Made by a program: the position numbers and the translations under genes. Of a stretch of DNA of 64,000 bases, positions 17,059 through 25,661 are shown piece by piece. The notes beneath the pieces were generated by a model, which had not been told where the DNA came from, searched no databases, and saw only the letters and a list, made by a program, of their open reading frames with translations. Source of the stretch: a virus; IMG/VR virus record IMGVR_UViG_3300021406_000010, positions 62,001 through 126,000 of that record, one strand, 5' to 3'. The first letter of the stretch is position 1, and each line of letters begins with the position of its first letter.

Positions 17059-17964
17059 CTAGGTGACCTTCCGGGCGATGACCGTGCTCACGGCGTATCG
17101 TGCCATCTCGCTGGTCGCGCGCCCTGCTCCTGTCATGAACACAATACAGCCTTCATTGCTATCACGCCACACCCTCGGGCCGTCGCCCGGCCACGCCCCC
17201 ACGGCGAAGCGCATGAAAACCCCACGGGAGGAGAGCTCGGCCGCGATCATGCCCTGCCACCGCGACAGCTCCCCCCTGCCGGGCCAGGAGGAGGCCCCCT
17301 GGGGGTCGCGCATGCTGTACCACCCCCACTCCCACCCCTGCCGGGGCGGCGGCTCCTGCGGCCCCGGCGGGGACGCGGGGACGTGCATGAAGCCCCACTC
17401 CTGAAGCACCTGCTCCTGGGTCACCGTCACCCGGCGCCCCGCCAGCCACGCCCGCGCCCGCAGCGCGGCGGCCCGCAGCGCGGCGGCGCGCTCGATGCCC
17501 TCCCGGTTGTCCCGGTCGAGGAACAGGCCGCCCTCCGGCGTCAGGTCATAGGCCCGGCGGGTGGCCGGGTCGAGCAGCTGCAGCAGCGCGTAGCGCAGCC
17601 CCTCGTCCCTCGCCATCGGGTCGAGGGCCAAGTAGGCGAGGCGCAGCTCCCGGGTGGTGGCCCGGGTGGGCACGCCCAGCCTGCGGTAGTAGCCGCGCAC
17701 GTCGCGGACGGTCCAGGGGACCAGCTCCTGGCAGGACGACGCAAGGAAGACCGGGCCGCCCTCCCTGGCGACGCTCCAGCCGTCATCGGTAATGCGCTCC
17801 CCCGGCTCTGCCGTCCAGGCGGCGGGCTCCGCCATGGCGGACTGGGCCTCGGCGAACTCCCGGGAGGCCGAGGACAGGACCCTGGTGTAGTGCAGGACGC
17901 AGCGGGCGCCGAGGACCTCGTCCAGCCGCAGGTCCCCGCTGTCGCCGGTGAAGGGGCTACTCAC
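17059..17964 (-). CDS. Degenerate J-domain protein lacking HPD
   Basis: 301 residues from GTG 17964. Residues 88-140 (DVRGYYRRLGV, RELRLAYLAL, LLQLLDPATRRAYD) follow helices I to III of DnaJ domains, with the final RRAYD typical. The HPD tripeptide needed to stimulate Hsp70 is absent; LDP stands where it would be and the loop is short. It may therefore be a structural relic or bind without stimulating ATPase. A dyad operator-like sequence lies inside its 3' end. Confidence 0.5.
   Translation of the reverse strand: MSSPFTGDSGDLRLDEVLGARCVLHYTRVLSSASREFAEAQSAMAEPAAWTAEPGERITDDGWSVAREGGPVFLASSCQELVPWTVRDVRGYYRRLGVPTRATTRELRLAYLALDPMARDEGLRYALLQLLDPATRRAYDLTPEGGLFLDRDNREGIERAAALRAAALRARAWLAGRRVTVTQEQVLQEWGFMHVPASPPGPQEPPPRQGWEWGWYSMRDPQGASSWPGRGELSRWQGMIAAELSSRGVFMRFAVGAWPGDGPRVWRDSNEGCIVFMTGAGRATSEMARYAVSTVIARKVT
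17143..17162 (-). promoter_or_regulatory. Intragenic dyad operator (site 3)
   Basis: AATACAGCCTTCATTGCTAT matches the reverse of the shared element at 17 of 20 positions. It lies inside the J-like gene about 105 bases before the SSB-like start, with a minus-strand TATTGT as a possible -10. Confidence 0.5.
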
Positions 17965-18400
17965 CGTCCTCCTGGTCCGGGCCGGGGGCCGCGCGTTCCT
18001 CGCCCGCAGCTTCGCCGACTTCCGGGGGCGGGTCCGGCAGCGGGACGTCCTCGGCATACACGGGCCGCAAGGCGCCGCTGCCCGCCTCGATGCCAGTGAC
18101 GCGGCCCGTCACCGCGCCGGTCTTCCTGATGCTCATGCCGTCCGTCCTCTCGTCGCCTTCCCCTAGCGTGCCACCTTCCGGCGGCCGGGTGGCCGGCTCC
18201 TCCGTCCACTGGCAGCCGCACGCCCGGCACCTGATGCACAGGTGCGGCCCGGCGCCGGGGTCCTCCTCGCAGGGGAACCCCGGCAGGGGCCCGAAGGTGA
18301 GCAGCGGGACCTCCTCATGGAAGGCGACGCTGGCGTCCTCCGCCCCGCAGGCGGGGCAAAGGTGCTGCGGATCGTGCGGGCGCAGGCCGTAGGGGCTCAC
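17957..18400 (-). CDS. Zinc-ribbon-like protein
   Basis: 147 residues from GTG 18400, overlapping the previous stop (GTGA). LCPACGAED and CIRCRACGCQW give paired CxxC knuckles. An internal ATG (MSIRKTGAVTGRV) follows GAGAGGACGGC, so a shorter second product is possible. The C-terminus is acidic and Pro-rich. Function unknown. Confidence 0.6.
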   Translation of the reverse strand: MSPYGLRPHDPQHLCPACGAEDASVAFHEEVPLLTFGPLPGFPCEEDPGAGPHLCIRCRACGCQWTEEPATRPPEGGTLGEGDERTDGMSIRKTGAVTGRVTGIEAGSGALRPVYAEDVPLPDPPPEVGEAAGEERAAPGPDQEDGE

Positions 18401-18750
18401 CCCGGGCCCCGGCCTAGCGCGGCGCTCATCGAGGCGACCGCCTCCGGGTTCAGCGCGCGCCATGGCGCCCACGAGTCGTCGTCCAGCTTGTGCTCCATCC
18501 ACCCCGGGACATCCGGCGTCGGCTCGAACGACGGCTCGCCCGCCGCGCACCGCTCGCACTGGTAGCCCAGGTGCTCAGCGCAGAAGTACAGCCCGCAGCC
18601 GTCCTCGCCGCCGAGCGGCACCTCCCCGGCGCAGACGAAGGCCAGCCCCCGGTCAATCGCCGCGCCGCAGCCGGCACGGTCGCACGTCGCGGGCACCCCG
18701 TACCCGATGTCCCGCTGCCACCTGGCGTCGTACCCTACTGCCCAGCTCAC
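18397..18750 (-). CDS. Small zinc-binding protein
   Basis: 117 residues with TCDRAGCGAAID, FVCAGE, DGCGLYFCAEHL and QCERC, at least eight Cys/His ligands. The pattern is that of small actinophage zinc-binding proteins. It is the first gene of the long early operon, directly after the iteron block. Confidence 0.65.
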   Translation of the reverse strand: MSWAVGYDARWQRDIGYGVPATCDRAGCGAAIDRGLAFVCAGEVPLGGEDGCGLYFCAEHLGYQCERCAAGEPSFEPTPDVPGWMEHKLDDDSWAPWRALNPEAVASMSAALGRGPG

Positions 18751-18770
18751 GGAATGCTCCTTTCGCCCTA

Positions 18771-18912
18771 CAGTGCAGTTCGCTTCCCGTGTCCCCGCAA
18801 TCCGATCTGCACTTGTGCACTATCAGCCTGTCAGCGAGTATTTCCGATAGTAAGTTCTGCACTGGTATCTGCACTTCAGTGCACATCTTCTGCACTCACT
18901 CCCCCGGAAGTG
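18771..18912. repeat. TGCACT iteron block (second candidate origin or control locus)
   Basis: About eight copies of a TGCACT/AGTGCA core, including ATCTGCACTTGTGCACTATC at 18804-18823 and paired inverted copies (CTTCAGTGCACA; GGAAGTGCACTGCC). The last copies run into the end of the primase gene. The block from 18804 aligns for about 70 bases with 47222 onward near the tail-region origin. Iterons bind plasmid or phage initiators; that role here is inferred. Confidence 0.65.
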
Positions 18913-21307
18913 CACTGCCGGAGAACGGCAGGCGCACCTGCAGGCCGGGGAAGCCCGCCCAGCCGTTGCCCCGGTAGTACTCGTGCTCCTTGCGCAGGCT
19001 CGCCGTCAGCCACCTCTGCGCCCGGGGCGGCATGTGCCCCTCGCGCTTGCACCACGCCGCGTACGAGGTCCAGATGTCAGCGCAGCTGCGGCTGACCGCG
19101 TACCTCTCGGGCGGGACGACCTCCAGGCAGTCCTCGGCGAACTGCGCCACGATGTCCTCGTCCTTGCGGTAAGACTCGGCGGCCTCGACTGCCGCCCCGG
19201 GCACCTGCAGGCCCCGCCGCCGCCATTGCACGGCTCCCTCGATGATCCAGGCGAGGATGCCCTCCCCCTCCTCGCGGACCAGACGGCGCTGCAGGTCCCG
19301 GTCGCGGTGCTCCTCGGGGATGACCACCGGCCAGGTGATCAGCCGGACGCGCCGCCAGGTGGCGCCGTCATCAGAGACGCGGGGCAGGTGGTTGGTGGTC
19401 AGGTGTATTTTGCCGACCGGCTTGAACTCGAAGAAGTCGTTGCGCATGAAGCGGGCCGCCACGGCGTCCTCGCCGGTCAGCTGCTTCAGCTTCTGCTCGT
19501 CGAGGCTCTTCCCGGCCTTGGTCTCGCTTGCCCCCAGCCAGCGGCGGCCGACCATCCTGGCCACGTCATTCGGGATCCGGCCGTCAATGGAGGACGCCAT
19601 CAGGGTCTCGACCGGGAGGGTCTGGGAATAGCTGCCCAGCAGGTGGCTGATGACGTTGTGGAAGACGCCCTTGCCGTTCGCGCCGCTGCCATGATGCAGG
19701 AAGAAGACCTGCTCCGAGGTGTCGCCAGTCGCGCAGTAGCCGGCGATCAGCTGCAGGTAGAAGCGGATCGTCGGGTCCGGCTGCACCGTGGCGAGGAACG
19801 CCTCCCACTGCGGCGCCCTCGCCCCCGGCCGGTAGGCGGCCATGCACTGCAGCGTCATCCGGTCCTCGGGATCGTGCGGGCGCCGCTCCCCGGTGGCCAG
19901 GTCCACCACCCCGTCGGTGACGTTCAGGGCCATCGGGTCGGCGTCGAATGTCGCCTGGTCGATCTGCATCAGGGGAAGGCCGCGCGCCAGCTTGTTGGCG
20001 ACGTTAACGGCCTTAGCGGTCTGCTGCTTCTTGACCCATTCCAGGAAGCGGTCGCGGGGCGACGGCAGGACGGTACCGTCGGCGGCCACGTCCGCCTCGT
20101 CGTCGAAGGACATCGCCTCCGTGTCCGCCAGGGTCCGCAGCATCACCTGGGCGGCCCACTCCCCTGCCTCCGGCACGTCGGTGACCCACACGCCGGCCTT
20201 GTAGCGCATCCAGGTGCGCTGGGTGGGGTTCCACCGCAGGGTATCCCCGTAGCGGTCGGCCATCCGGTCAGCCAGCCCGAACTCATTCTGGGGCCGGGCC
20301 GGCCAGTCGGCCTGGGTGGCCTGCCACTGGATGACGCGCGGCTCGGCAAGGCCCTTGCGCCACCCGCTCGTGAACGTCCGGTTGGCCTCCCCCTCGCCGA
20401 GGCCAGCCGCGCGGGCCGCGTCGCACAGCGCGGCCCGCGCCTCCGCCTCCGACAGGATGCCCGCCCCGCCGAGGGTGCCGAGGGAGAAGGCGGCGGCGTT
20501 CAGCGTGTCGTTGCGCTCGCCGGACGGGGCGTCCCGGACCCGGGCGGCCTCGGCCCGCAGCGCGGCCTCCGCGTACCGGCGGGTCGACCCGGCCGCCTCG
20601 GCGGGGAACGCGCCGGCGAGCGCGCTGCCGTTCTGCACCCTGTCGTGGCCCCGCAGCAGGTCTATGAGCCAGCCAGGCGCCTCGGCCGGGTCGATGTCAT
20701 GGGCCGGGCTGAGCTCGTAGGCGCCCTTCGCCGAGACGGATGGCGGCGCGACGATGAAGCCGTTCTCGCCGCGCACGTCCAGGCCCCTGCCGAGGGCCTT
20801 CCCGGCGGAGTTGCGGATGTCGAAGCCAGGGTGGGCGAACAGGTAGTGCACGCCGCCGGAGCCGGTATGGTGCACCCGGGTCTCCGGCAGCGGGCCGTGG
20901 CGGCGCTCGTAGCCGGCCAGCGTGGGATCTCCCCCGTTGTAGGTGTCGACGTCCATCGCGAAGATCCCGGACCGCCGGCCGGTGACGATGCCGATGTTGG
21001 CGTAGGGCCACCACTCCGTGGCGGGCATCATCGCCTCCGGCCGCCACCAGCCGGCGACCTCATCGACGTCGCTGCTGGCGAAGTCAGGCCATGACTGGTG
21101 CACCGGGTGCTTGCCTGGGCTGGCGCACTGCGCCCCGGCATGGCAGGAGCAGTGCCCGTCAGGGCCTATCCAGCGGACCGGCATGACCTGCCAGCCGCGC
21201 CGGGCGTACGACAGGGCGGAGTCCAGCAGCTCCTGACGGCGCTCCTCGTCAGGGGCGTCCAGGACCGGCGGGAGGGCGCCGCCGGGGGGGTCGTCCTGCG
21301 CCGTCAT
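18896..21307 (-). CDS. Primase-polymerase / SF3 helicase
   Basis: 803 residues. The N-terminal half carries the bifunctional prim-pol (AEP) signature: PGKHPVHQSW, then NIGIVTGRRSGIFAMDVDTYNGG (catalytic acids about residue 119) and HHTGSGGVHYLF. The C-terminal half is a D5/P4-type helicase with Walker A HHGSGANGKG (about residue 540) and following DVARMVGRRWLGASET and HLTTNHLPRV motifs. Such proteins prime and unwind at phage and plasmid origins. It abuts the iteron block at its 3' end, supporting an initiator role at that locus. Coupled by ATGA to the gene upstream. Confidence 0.85.
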   Translation of the reverse strand: MTAQDDPPGGALPPVLDAPDEERRQELLDSALSYARRGWQVMPVRWIGPDGHCSCHAGAQCASPGKHPVHQSWPDFASSDVDEVAGWWRPEAMMPATEWWPYANIGIVTGRRSGIFAMDVDTYNGGDPTLAGYERRHGPLPETRVHHTGSGGVHYLFAHPGFDIRNSAGKALGRGLDVRGENGFIVAPPSVSAKGAYELSPAHDIDPAEAPGWLIDLLRGHDRVQNGSALAGAFPAEAAGSTRRYAEAALRAEAARVRDAPSGERNDTLNAAAFSLGTLGGAGILSEAEARAALCDAARAAGLGEGEANRTFTSGWRKGLAEPRVIQWQATQADWPARPQNEFGLADRMADRYGDTLRWNPTQRTWMRYKAGVWVTDVPEAGEWAAQVMLRTLADTEAMSFDDEADVAADGTVLPSPRDRFLEWVKKQQTAKAVNVANKLARGLPLMQIDQATFDADPMALNVTDGVVDLATGERRPHDPEDRMTLQCMAAYRPGARAPQWEAFLATVQPDPTIRFYLQLIAGYCATGDTSEQVFFLHHGSGANGKGVFHNVISHLLGSYSQTLPVETLMASSIDGRIPNDVARMVGRRWLGASETKAGKSLDEQKLKQLTGEDAVAARFMRNDFFEFKPVGKIHLTTNHLPRVSDDGATWRRVRLITWPVVIPEEHRDRDLQRRLVREEGEGILAWIIEGAVQWRRRGLQVPGAAVEAAESYRKDEDIVAQFAEDCLEVVPPERYAVSRSCADIWTSYAAWCKREGHMPPRAQRWLTASLRKEHEYYRGNGWAGFPGLQVRLPFSGSALPGE

Positions 21308-21615
21308 GGCGCGTCATCGCCCCGCGCCTCGGCGAGGAGGGGAAGCGCGAAGAACGAGTCGTGTCCCGGGCCGAACCGGGCCACGGTGACCGGGGCGCCG
21401 CGCCAGTAGCCGCCGTGAGGCCCGAACGCCTGGCGGCACACGGCCATGGCGTCCCCGGGGCCGAAGCGCTCCAGGAACCCGCCCGTCACCTCCCGGGCGC
21501 GGAAGTGCGGCAGGTGGGGACCGCAGCAGCGGGTGATCTCCGCGATCACGTAGTCGTGGAACTCAAGGTGGGCAAGGGTCTGACGGGATGCGAAATCCGG
21601 TGACGTGGTCACCAT
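21304..21615 (-). CDS. Hypothetical protein
   Basis: 103 residues, ATG preceded by GGAAGGTGTCCC. Sequence includes a Cys pair (TRCCGPHLPHF) and an aromatic Gly-rich middle. Coupled by ATGA to the primase-helicase gene. No family recognised. Confidence 0.6.
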   Translation of the reverse strand: MVTTSPDFASRQTLAHLEFHDYVIAEITRCCGPHLPHFRAREVTGGFLERFGPGDAMAVCRQAFGPHGGYWRGAPVTVARFGPGHDSFFALPLLAEARGDDAP

Positions 21616-21665
21616 GGAGGGACACCTTCCGGGGTTTTGAGGATCCGTCGTGAAGGCCGTGCACG

Positions 21666-21684
21666 CTGGCCCCTGAGGGGCCAG
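21666..21684 (-). terminator. 8-bp hairpin
   Basis: CTGGCCCC-TGA-GGGGCCAG is a perfect 8-bp stem with a 3-base loop in the 80-base gap after the FEN gene. No T-run. It could stop or pause transcription before the primase operon. Confidence 0.4.
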
Positions 21685-21695
21685 GCACTACCGGG

Positions 21696-22580
21696 TCACT
21701 GCCAGAGCGCCCCCCTCTCCGCCCGCGCGGCGAGCGACGACAGCTCGTAGCGCCGCAGGAAGCCGGTCAGGCCCCCGGTGACGGCGCCCTCCCACCTGGC
21801 AGCCTCCCAGAAGCCGTCCCCGGAGGGTACCCCTGGCTGGCGCGGCGGGTCGGCCAGCTCCATGATGTCCTTCCATGCCTCCACCGGGGCTTCCGGGTCG
21901 CCCAGCGTGGCCCTGTCCAGCGCGGGCAGCGGCCAGCGGAACCCCGACCCGGCCAGCGCCTGCACGGCGCGGGCCGGGCCGATGCCGCGCACCCCGGGAA
22001 TGCCGTCGGACGCGTCCCCCGCCAGGGCCCGTAGGCACGGCAGCAGGCGGGGGTGCGCGCGCCACCTGCGCTCGACGTCCACGTCCCGGTCCGGCGGGAC
22101 GCCCCGCAGCGTGGCGCGCTCAGTGCGGCCGTCAAGCAGCTGCAGCAGGTCATCGTCGCAGGACCAGATGACGATGCGCTCGCCGGGCAGGCCCCGGGAG
22201 GCAGCCCGCCACAGGGCCGCGATCACGTCATCGGCCTCAAACCCGGGCACCGTCACCTGGGGGATCCCGGCGGCATCGACCAGCTCGCGGGCCTGGGCCT
22301 CCTCCAGGCCGCCATCGCGCGCCCGGGGGCGACGGCCCCGCTTGTACGGCCCCCACAGGGACCGGCGCCAGTCCAGGCCGCCGGGGCCGTCCCACGCGAC
22401 CACGACCCGGCCAGGGCGCGTCTCGCGCACCCGCGCGGCCAGGGTCCCGGCGAGCATCATCAAGGTGGCGGTGGGCGTCCCGTCAGCGGCATGAAGCCCG
22501 CTGCCCCGCGCGGCGCGGCTGCACCTGACGAGCAGCCCGGTCCCGTCCGCCAGCAGGACGGGGCCGTCAGGCGCGGGCAC
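21696..22580 (-). CDS. 5'-3' exonuclease / flap endonuclease (FEN family)
   Basis: 294 residues from GTG 22580, overlapping the previous gene by 14 bases. Motifs in order: VLLADGTGLLVR, VVVAWDGPGGLDWRR, GFEADDVIAALW, VIWSCDDDLLQLL, and the helix-hairpin-helix GDASDGIPGVRGIGPARAV. These are the metal-binding acids and DNA-binding loop of the nuclease domain of DNA polymerase I. It would remove RNA primers or flaps and so complements the Pol III-type polymerase, which lacks this activity. Confidence 0.85.
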   Translation of the reverse strand: MPAPDGPVLLADGTGLLVRCSRAARGSGLHAADGTPTATLMMLAGTLAARVRETRPGRVVVAWDGPGGLDWRRSLWGPYKRGRRPRARDGGLEEAQARELVDAAGIPQVTVPGFEADDVIAALWRAASRGLPGERIVIWSCDDDLLQLLDGRTERATLRGVPPDRDVDVERRWRAHPRLLPCLRALAGDASDGIPGVRGIGPARAVQALAGSGFRWPLPALDRATLGDPEAPVEAWKDIMELADPPRQPGVPSGDGFWEAARWEGAVTGGLTGFLRRYELSSLAARAERGALWQ

Positions 22581-23007
22581 CGCTGGCCTGCCGCGCCGCT
22601 GGCGCGTCCTCGCCGAGGCCGTACAGGATGGTGACGGCCCTGACCACGCCGAGGACCTCCTCCAGCCGCTGGTCCGCCGCCGTCCTGGCATCCGGCCCCG
22701 TGCCGTGGAAGGCGCCGAGGGCATGCAGGCTCCGGGCCATCGGCTCGATGTCGGCAAGCGAGAACAGCCGGGCGGAATCTGCCTTGTCGGGGTCGGAGCG
22801 GAGGAACTCCATCGGGGTGCCGTCAGGGCTGACGAACCAGGTCAGCGGGTGATCAGGATCCGGGGAAAGCTTGCCGCGCAGCCAGGAGGCGCTCTTGCCG
22901 AAGAACGTGCGGGCGGCCTCGTCCACCCGCCACACGGGCGTCTGCTTGCGGTGCCAGTCCCGGCTGGCGATCGCTTCCCTCGTCACGATCGGCTGGCGCA
23001 CTGCCAT
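22567..23007 (-). CDS. Putative winged-helix DNA-binding protein
   Basis: 146 residues. RVDEAARTFFGKSASWLRGKL followed later by FSLADIEPMARSLHALG resembles the MerR/excisionase-type winged helix found in actinophage proteins. It is upstream of the FEN gene and could be a regulator; the dyad regulator of this window is not identified. Confidence 0.4.
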   Translation of the reverse strand: MAVRQPIVTREAIASRDWHRKQTPVWRVDEAARTFFGKSASWLRGKLSPDPDHPLTWFVSPDGTPMEFLRSDPDKADSARLFSLADIEPMARSLHALGAFHGTGPDARTAADQRLEEVLGVVRAVTILYGLGEDAPAARQASGARA

Positions 23008-23087
23008 CTGTCCCTGTCCTCCTCAGTCAGCGGCGCGGCCCCGCCGGTTGCCTCCCGGGGGCCGCGCCGTCTCTCGCCCTCTCAGGC

Positions 23088-23816
23088 TTACTTCTTCGGT
23101 GCGTGCAGCGACGCCGTCGGCGCGCTGCGGGTGGTGATCGCCGCGAGGATCTGAAGTCCCCGCAGCGGGTGGCGCCGGATCCAGTGCGCCATCTTGACGT
23201 GGTCCAGCACCCGGACGGACCGGGTAAGCCCGTTGTACTCGGCCTGGGTGACCTTGCCGTCGGCCAGCAGCCTTAGCAGGACTGCCCCCGCCGGCTCGGC
23301 CTTGCCCTTGACGTACCTCTGCTGCCATGCGTCCTGGTAGCCCTCGACGGGCACCTCGAATGGCTTTTCCGGCTGGGCGGCGAGCAGGTGGCCCTTGCCC
23401 TTGCCGGACTCGATGACGGTGACGGGAAGGCCCGCCTCGCGGGCGAGGTGGTCCTGGTGGACTCGGATCATCTCCTGGACGGCGGTGCGCCGCTTGCCGA
23501 TCTCGTCGTTCACCGCGTCGATGGCGCTGACTTCCTCGGTCAGCGCCTTCACCTCGGCGGCCTCCAGCCGCCTTGCCTCGGTCGGGCTCACCCTCCCGAA
23601 CACCTCGGGCAGGTGGCGCAGCGCCCCGAGCAGGCCCTCGGTCAGCGGGACCTGCTCGACGGGGTCAGGCGCCGGGGGAACCTCGGGGGCCGCCGCCGGG
23701 CGGGCGAGAAGGTCGGCGAGCTTCTCGATGGTCCAGGGCTTGTCTCCCTGGACCATCGACAGGACGCCGGGGGCTACTGCCTGGTCGAGGGCAGTGCTCG
23801 CGGTCGCTTCAGTCAT
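23088..23816 (-). CDS. Hypothetical coiled-coil protein
   Basis: 242 residues from ATG 23816 after GAAGGAAGC. The longer frame would begin inside the promoter, so I reject it. A Pro-rich stretch (APEVPPAPDPVEQVPL) precedes a central coiled coil (LEAAEVKALTEEVSAIDAV). The C-terminus is basic. It has the best promoter-operator pair in the window. Function unknown. Confidence 0.65.
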   Translation of the reverse strand: MTEATASTALDQAVAPGVLSMVQGDKPWTIEKLADLLARPAAAPEVPPAPDPVEQVPLTEGLLGALRHLPEVFGRVSPTEARRLEAAEVKALTEEVSAIDAVNDEIGKRRTAVQEMIRVHQDHLAREAGLPVTVIESGKGKGHLLAAQPEKPFEVPVEGYQDAWQQRYVKGKAEPAGAVLLRLLADGKVTQAEYNGLTRSVRVLDHVKMAHWIRRHPLRGLQILAAITTRSAPTASLHAPKK

Positions 23817-23852
23817 GATGCTTCCTTCGGGTCGGGTGTTGCTGTCGTGCCG

Positions 23853-23882
23853 ATGATAGCAAGAAAACCTGCTATCAGGCAA
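23853..23882 (-). promoter_or_regulatory. Promoter with perfect dyad operator (site 4)
   Basis: Minus-strand -35 TTGCCT (23882-23877), an 18-base spacer and -10 TATCAT (23858-23853). The spacer and -10 hold a dyad with 7-bp arms GATAGCA and TGCTATC (23855-23876, 8-base centre). A bound protein would block polymerase, so this is an operator. Confidence 0.75.
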
Positions 23883-23888
23883 CCAGGG

Positions 23889-24248
23889 CTAGTCGTCCCC
23901 GCCGGGGTCGACGTTCCAGGCCGGCTCGTTGCGACGGGGCTCCTCGTGCCGCCTGATGTCGTCCTCGTGGGAGGCGTAGAACTTGTCGGCCACCTCCTGC
24001 GCCACGGCGGACAGCCCGCCGATGGTGGCCGCGAACTCCTTCAGCTCCTCCGCCGGCGGATCGTTGACGGGTGCCTCCTCGACACGGGCCACGATGCCCG
24101 TGAAGTCCTCCGCGAGCCCCTCGAACAGGGCCGGGAGGCCGGCGAAGAATCCCATGATCGACGCGGCGTTGTCGAACTGGATCCCGCTGAGGACCTCGGA
24201 GACGTGGTCCTTCAGCTCCGTGAGCGCCGGTGATGGTGATGGTGCCAT
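23889..24248 (-). CDS. Helical protein of the conjugation-like module
   Basis: 119 residues from ATG 24248 after AGAGGAGCACGAC. The sequence (ELKDHVSEVLSG, IMGFFAGLPALFEGLAEDF, HEDDIRRHEEPRRNEPAWNV) resembles small helical proteins found beside transfer genes of Streptomyces elements. The frame is open upstream into the basic membrane protein with no stop between, and an operator-promoter at 24368-24390 could instead start translation at GTG 24362 (157 residues). Confidence 0.55.
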   Translation of the reverse strand: MAPSPSPALTELKDHVSEVLSGIQFDNAASIMGFFAGLPALFEGLAEDFTGIVARVEEAPVNDPPAEELKEFAATIGGLSAVAQEVADKFYASHEDDIRRHEEPRRNEPAWNVDPGGDD

Positions 24249-25661
24249 GTCGTGCTCCTCTGATGGTGACGGGGGCGGCGGGCGGTCACCGCCCGGTCCG
24301 TGCCCGGGGTCAGGCCGGGCCCTCCTGGACTCGTAGGTGACCTCCGGCCCGGGGTCATCCACTGGCGATGTTAGCAAGGAAAGCCTCATCCCGCGAACAA
24401 GCCGGAACAGCCGGCGCAGGCGGTGCTTCCACCTGCGGTACAGGCGCCCGACCAGCCGGACCAGCCGGAAGTCCCCGTTCCCGCCGGCCCGCCAGGTCAT
24501 CAGCTCCGGGTCCGGGCGCGGCGGCGAGGGCCGGAACCGGAGCCTCGGGCACGGGATGGCGCCCCGCCGGCGCCACGACCACCGCAGCCCGCGAGCGCCT
24601 CCCCGGGCGGCACCGCGAGCCGCCGTCCAGGGCAGCCTGCGCCACCGCACCCTCGCCGCCCCCCTCCTGGCCCAGTAGAGCGGGGACAGCGGGGGGACCC
24701 ACCCCAGGCCGCGCGGGCGCGGCGGGCGGCCGGGCATGCCACCCCGGCCGCCAGGCGGGCGGAACGCCGCCCCGGAGCGGGAGGCGCCCCGGGACCGGGC
24801 GCCGCCAGCCCGGGGCACGCCGCCTGGGCGGCGCCCGGTCCCGCCGGGATGGCGGCTCCCCCCGCCGGGGATGCCCCGGGACCGCCCGGCCGCCATCCCC
24901 GGGAGGCGGAATGACGACGGGCGGGACCCTCCGGGCATCCTGCCCCGCGCCGGGGCGCCCCAGCCGGGCACCCCGGAGAGGCGCGCCCCGCGAGCGGAAC
25001 CGCGCGAGGGACTCGCCCCGGCGCGGGGACGCGCGCCCCCCGGCCAGGGCAGGTGCATGCCCCACGGGCGCAGGCTTCCCGCGCGAAACGGGTGCGCACT
25101 CCCCGTGCGGAATGAGTGGCCGCCTCCTGCACGGGAGAGCGCCGCGCCCCCTGTGCGGAAGAAACGTGCACCCCCCGCACGGGAAGAGGCCGCACCCCCT
25201 GTGCGCACCCCCCTGTGCGCACCCCCGTGCGCGGCGCTACCCCCCGGGGGTAGCGCGCCCCCCGGGCCGCGCCGGCGCGAGCTGCCCGCACCCCCGGAGA
25301 ACCGCGCCGGCGCGCTCTGGGCGGCCATGCGCAGCCAGGGCACGCGCCGCGCGATGCGGGGCGCGCCGCTCATCAGCGCACGCGCCAGCGAAGCGCCCCC
25401 CTGGCGCACCCCCCGGGGGCCGCGCCGGCGCGGCATGCCGCCGCCTCGCCAGTTCCGGGGGTGCAGCCGGCGCAGTACCGCGCCGGCGCGGCGCAGCCTG
25501 CGCCGCACGTGCCGCAGGACGCGGGGCGACACCGCGACGCCGCCGCCCGCTGCCAGGCCAGCCCCCCAGCCGGCCAGCCGCGCGGTGCCTGCCGCCGCCA
25601 GGATGGCCAGGAAGACCACGATGGCGGCCCTCCTGGCCCGGACGGCGTCCCACTTACCCAC
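24249..25661 (-). CDS. Basic Gly/Arg-rich membrane protein with repeats (read-through to next gene)
   Basis: Starts at GTG 25661 after GGGAGGAGCGG, overlapping the previous TAA. An N-terminal hydrophobic helix (AIVVFLAILAAAGTARLAGW) is followed by strongly basic, low-complexity sequence with repeats of the form RTGGA and SRAGGA. The frame has no stop before the helical gene at 24248, so the product is either a 590-residue fusion or its end is obscured by a sequence error. The repeats come from an iterated 15-base DNA element. Confidence 0.45.
24368..24390 (-). promoter_or_regulatory. Intragenic dyad operator/promoter (site 5)
   Basis: TTAGCAAGGAAAGCCTCATC at 24371-24390 resembles the shared element, with a minus-strand TAACAT (24373-24368) five bases before an in-frame GTG at 24362. 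It suggests separate expression of the downstream helical gene. Confidence 0.45.
25092..25243. repeat. Iterated GCACCCCCTGTGCG array
   Basis: About six or seven imperfect copies of GCACCCCC(T)GTGCG on the plus strand, three of them head to tail at 25192-25240. They lie in the basic membrane-protein gene and encode its RTGGA repeats. The same unit occurs in the opposite orientation at 25956-26175. Confidence 0.6.
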
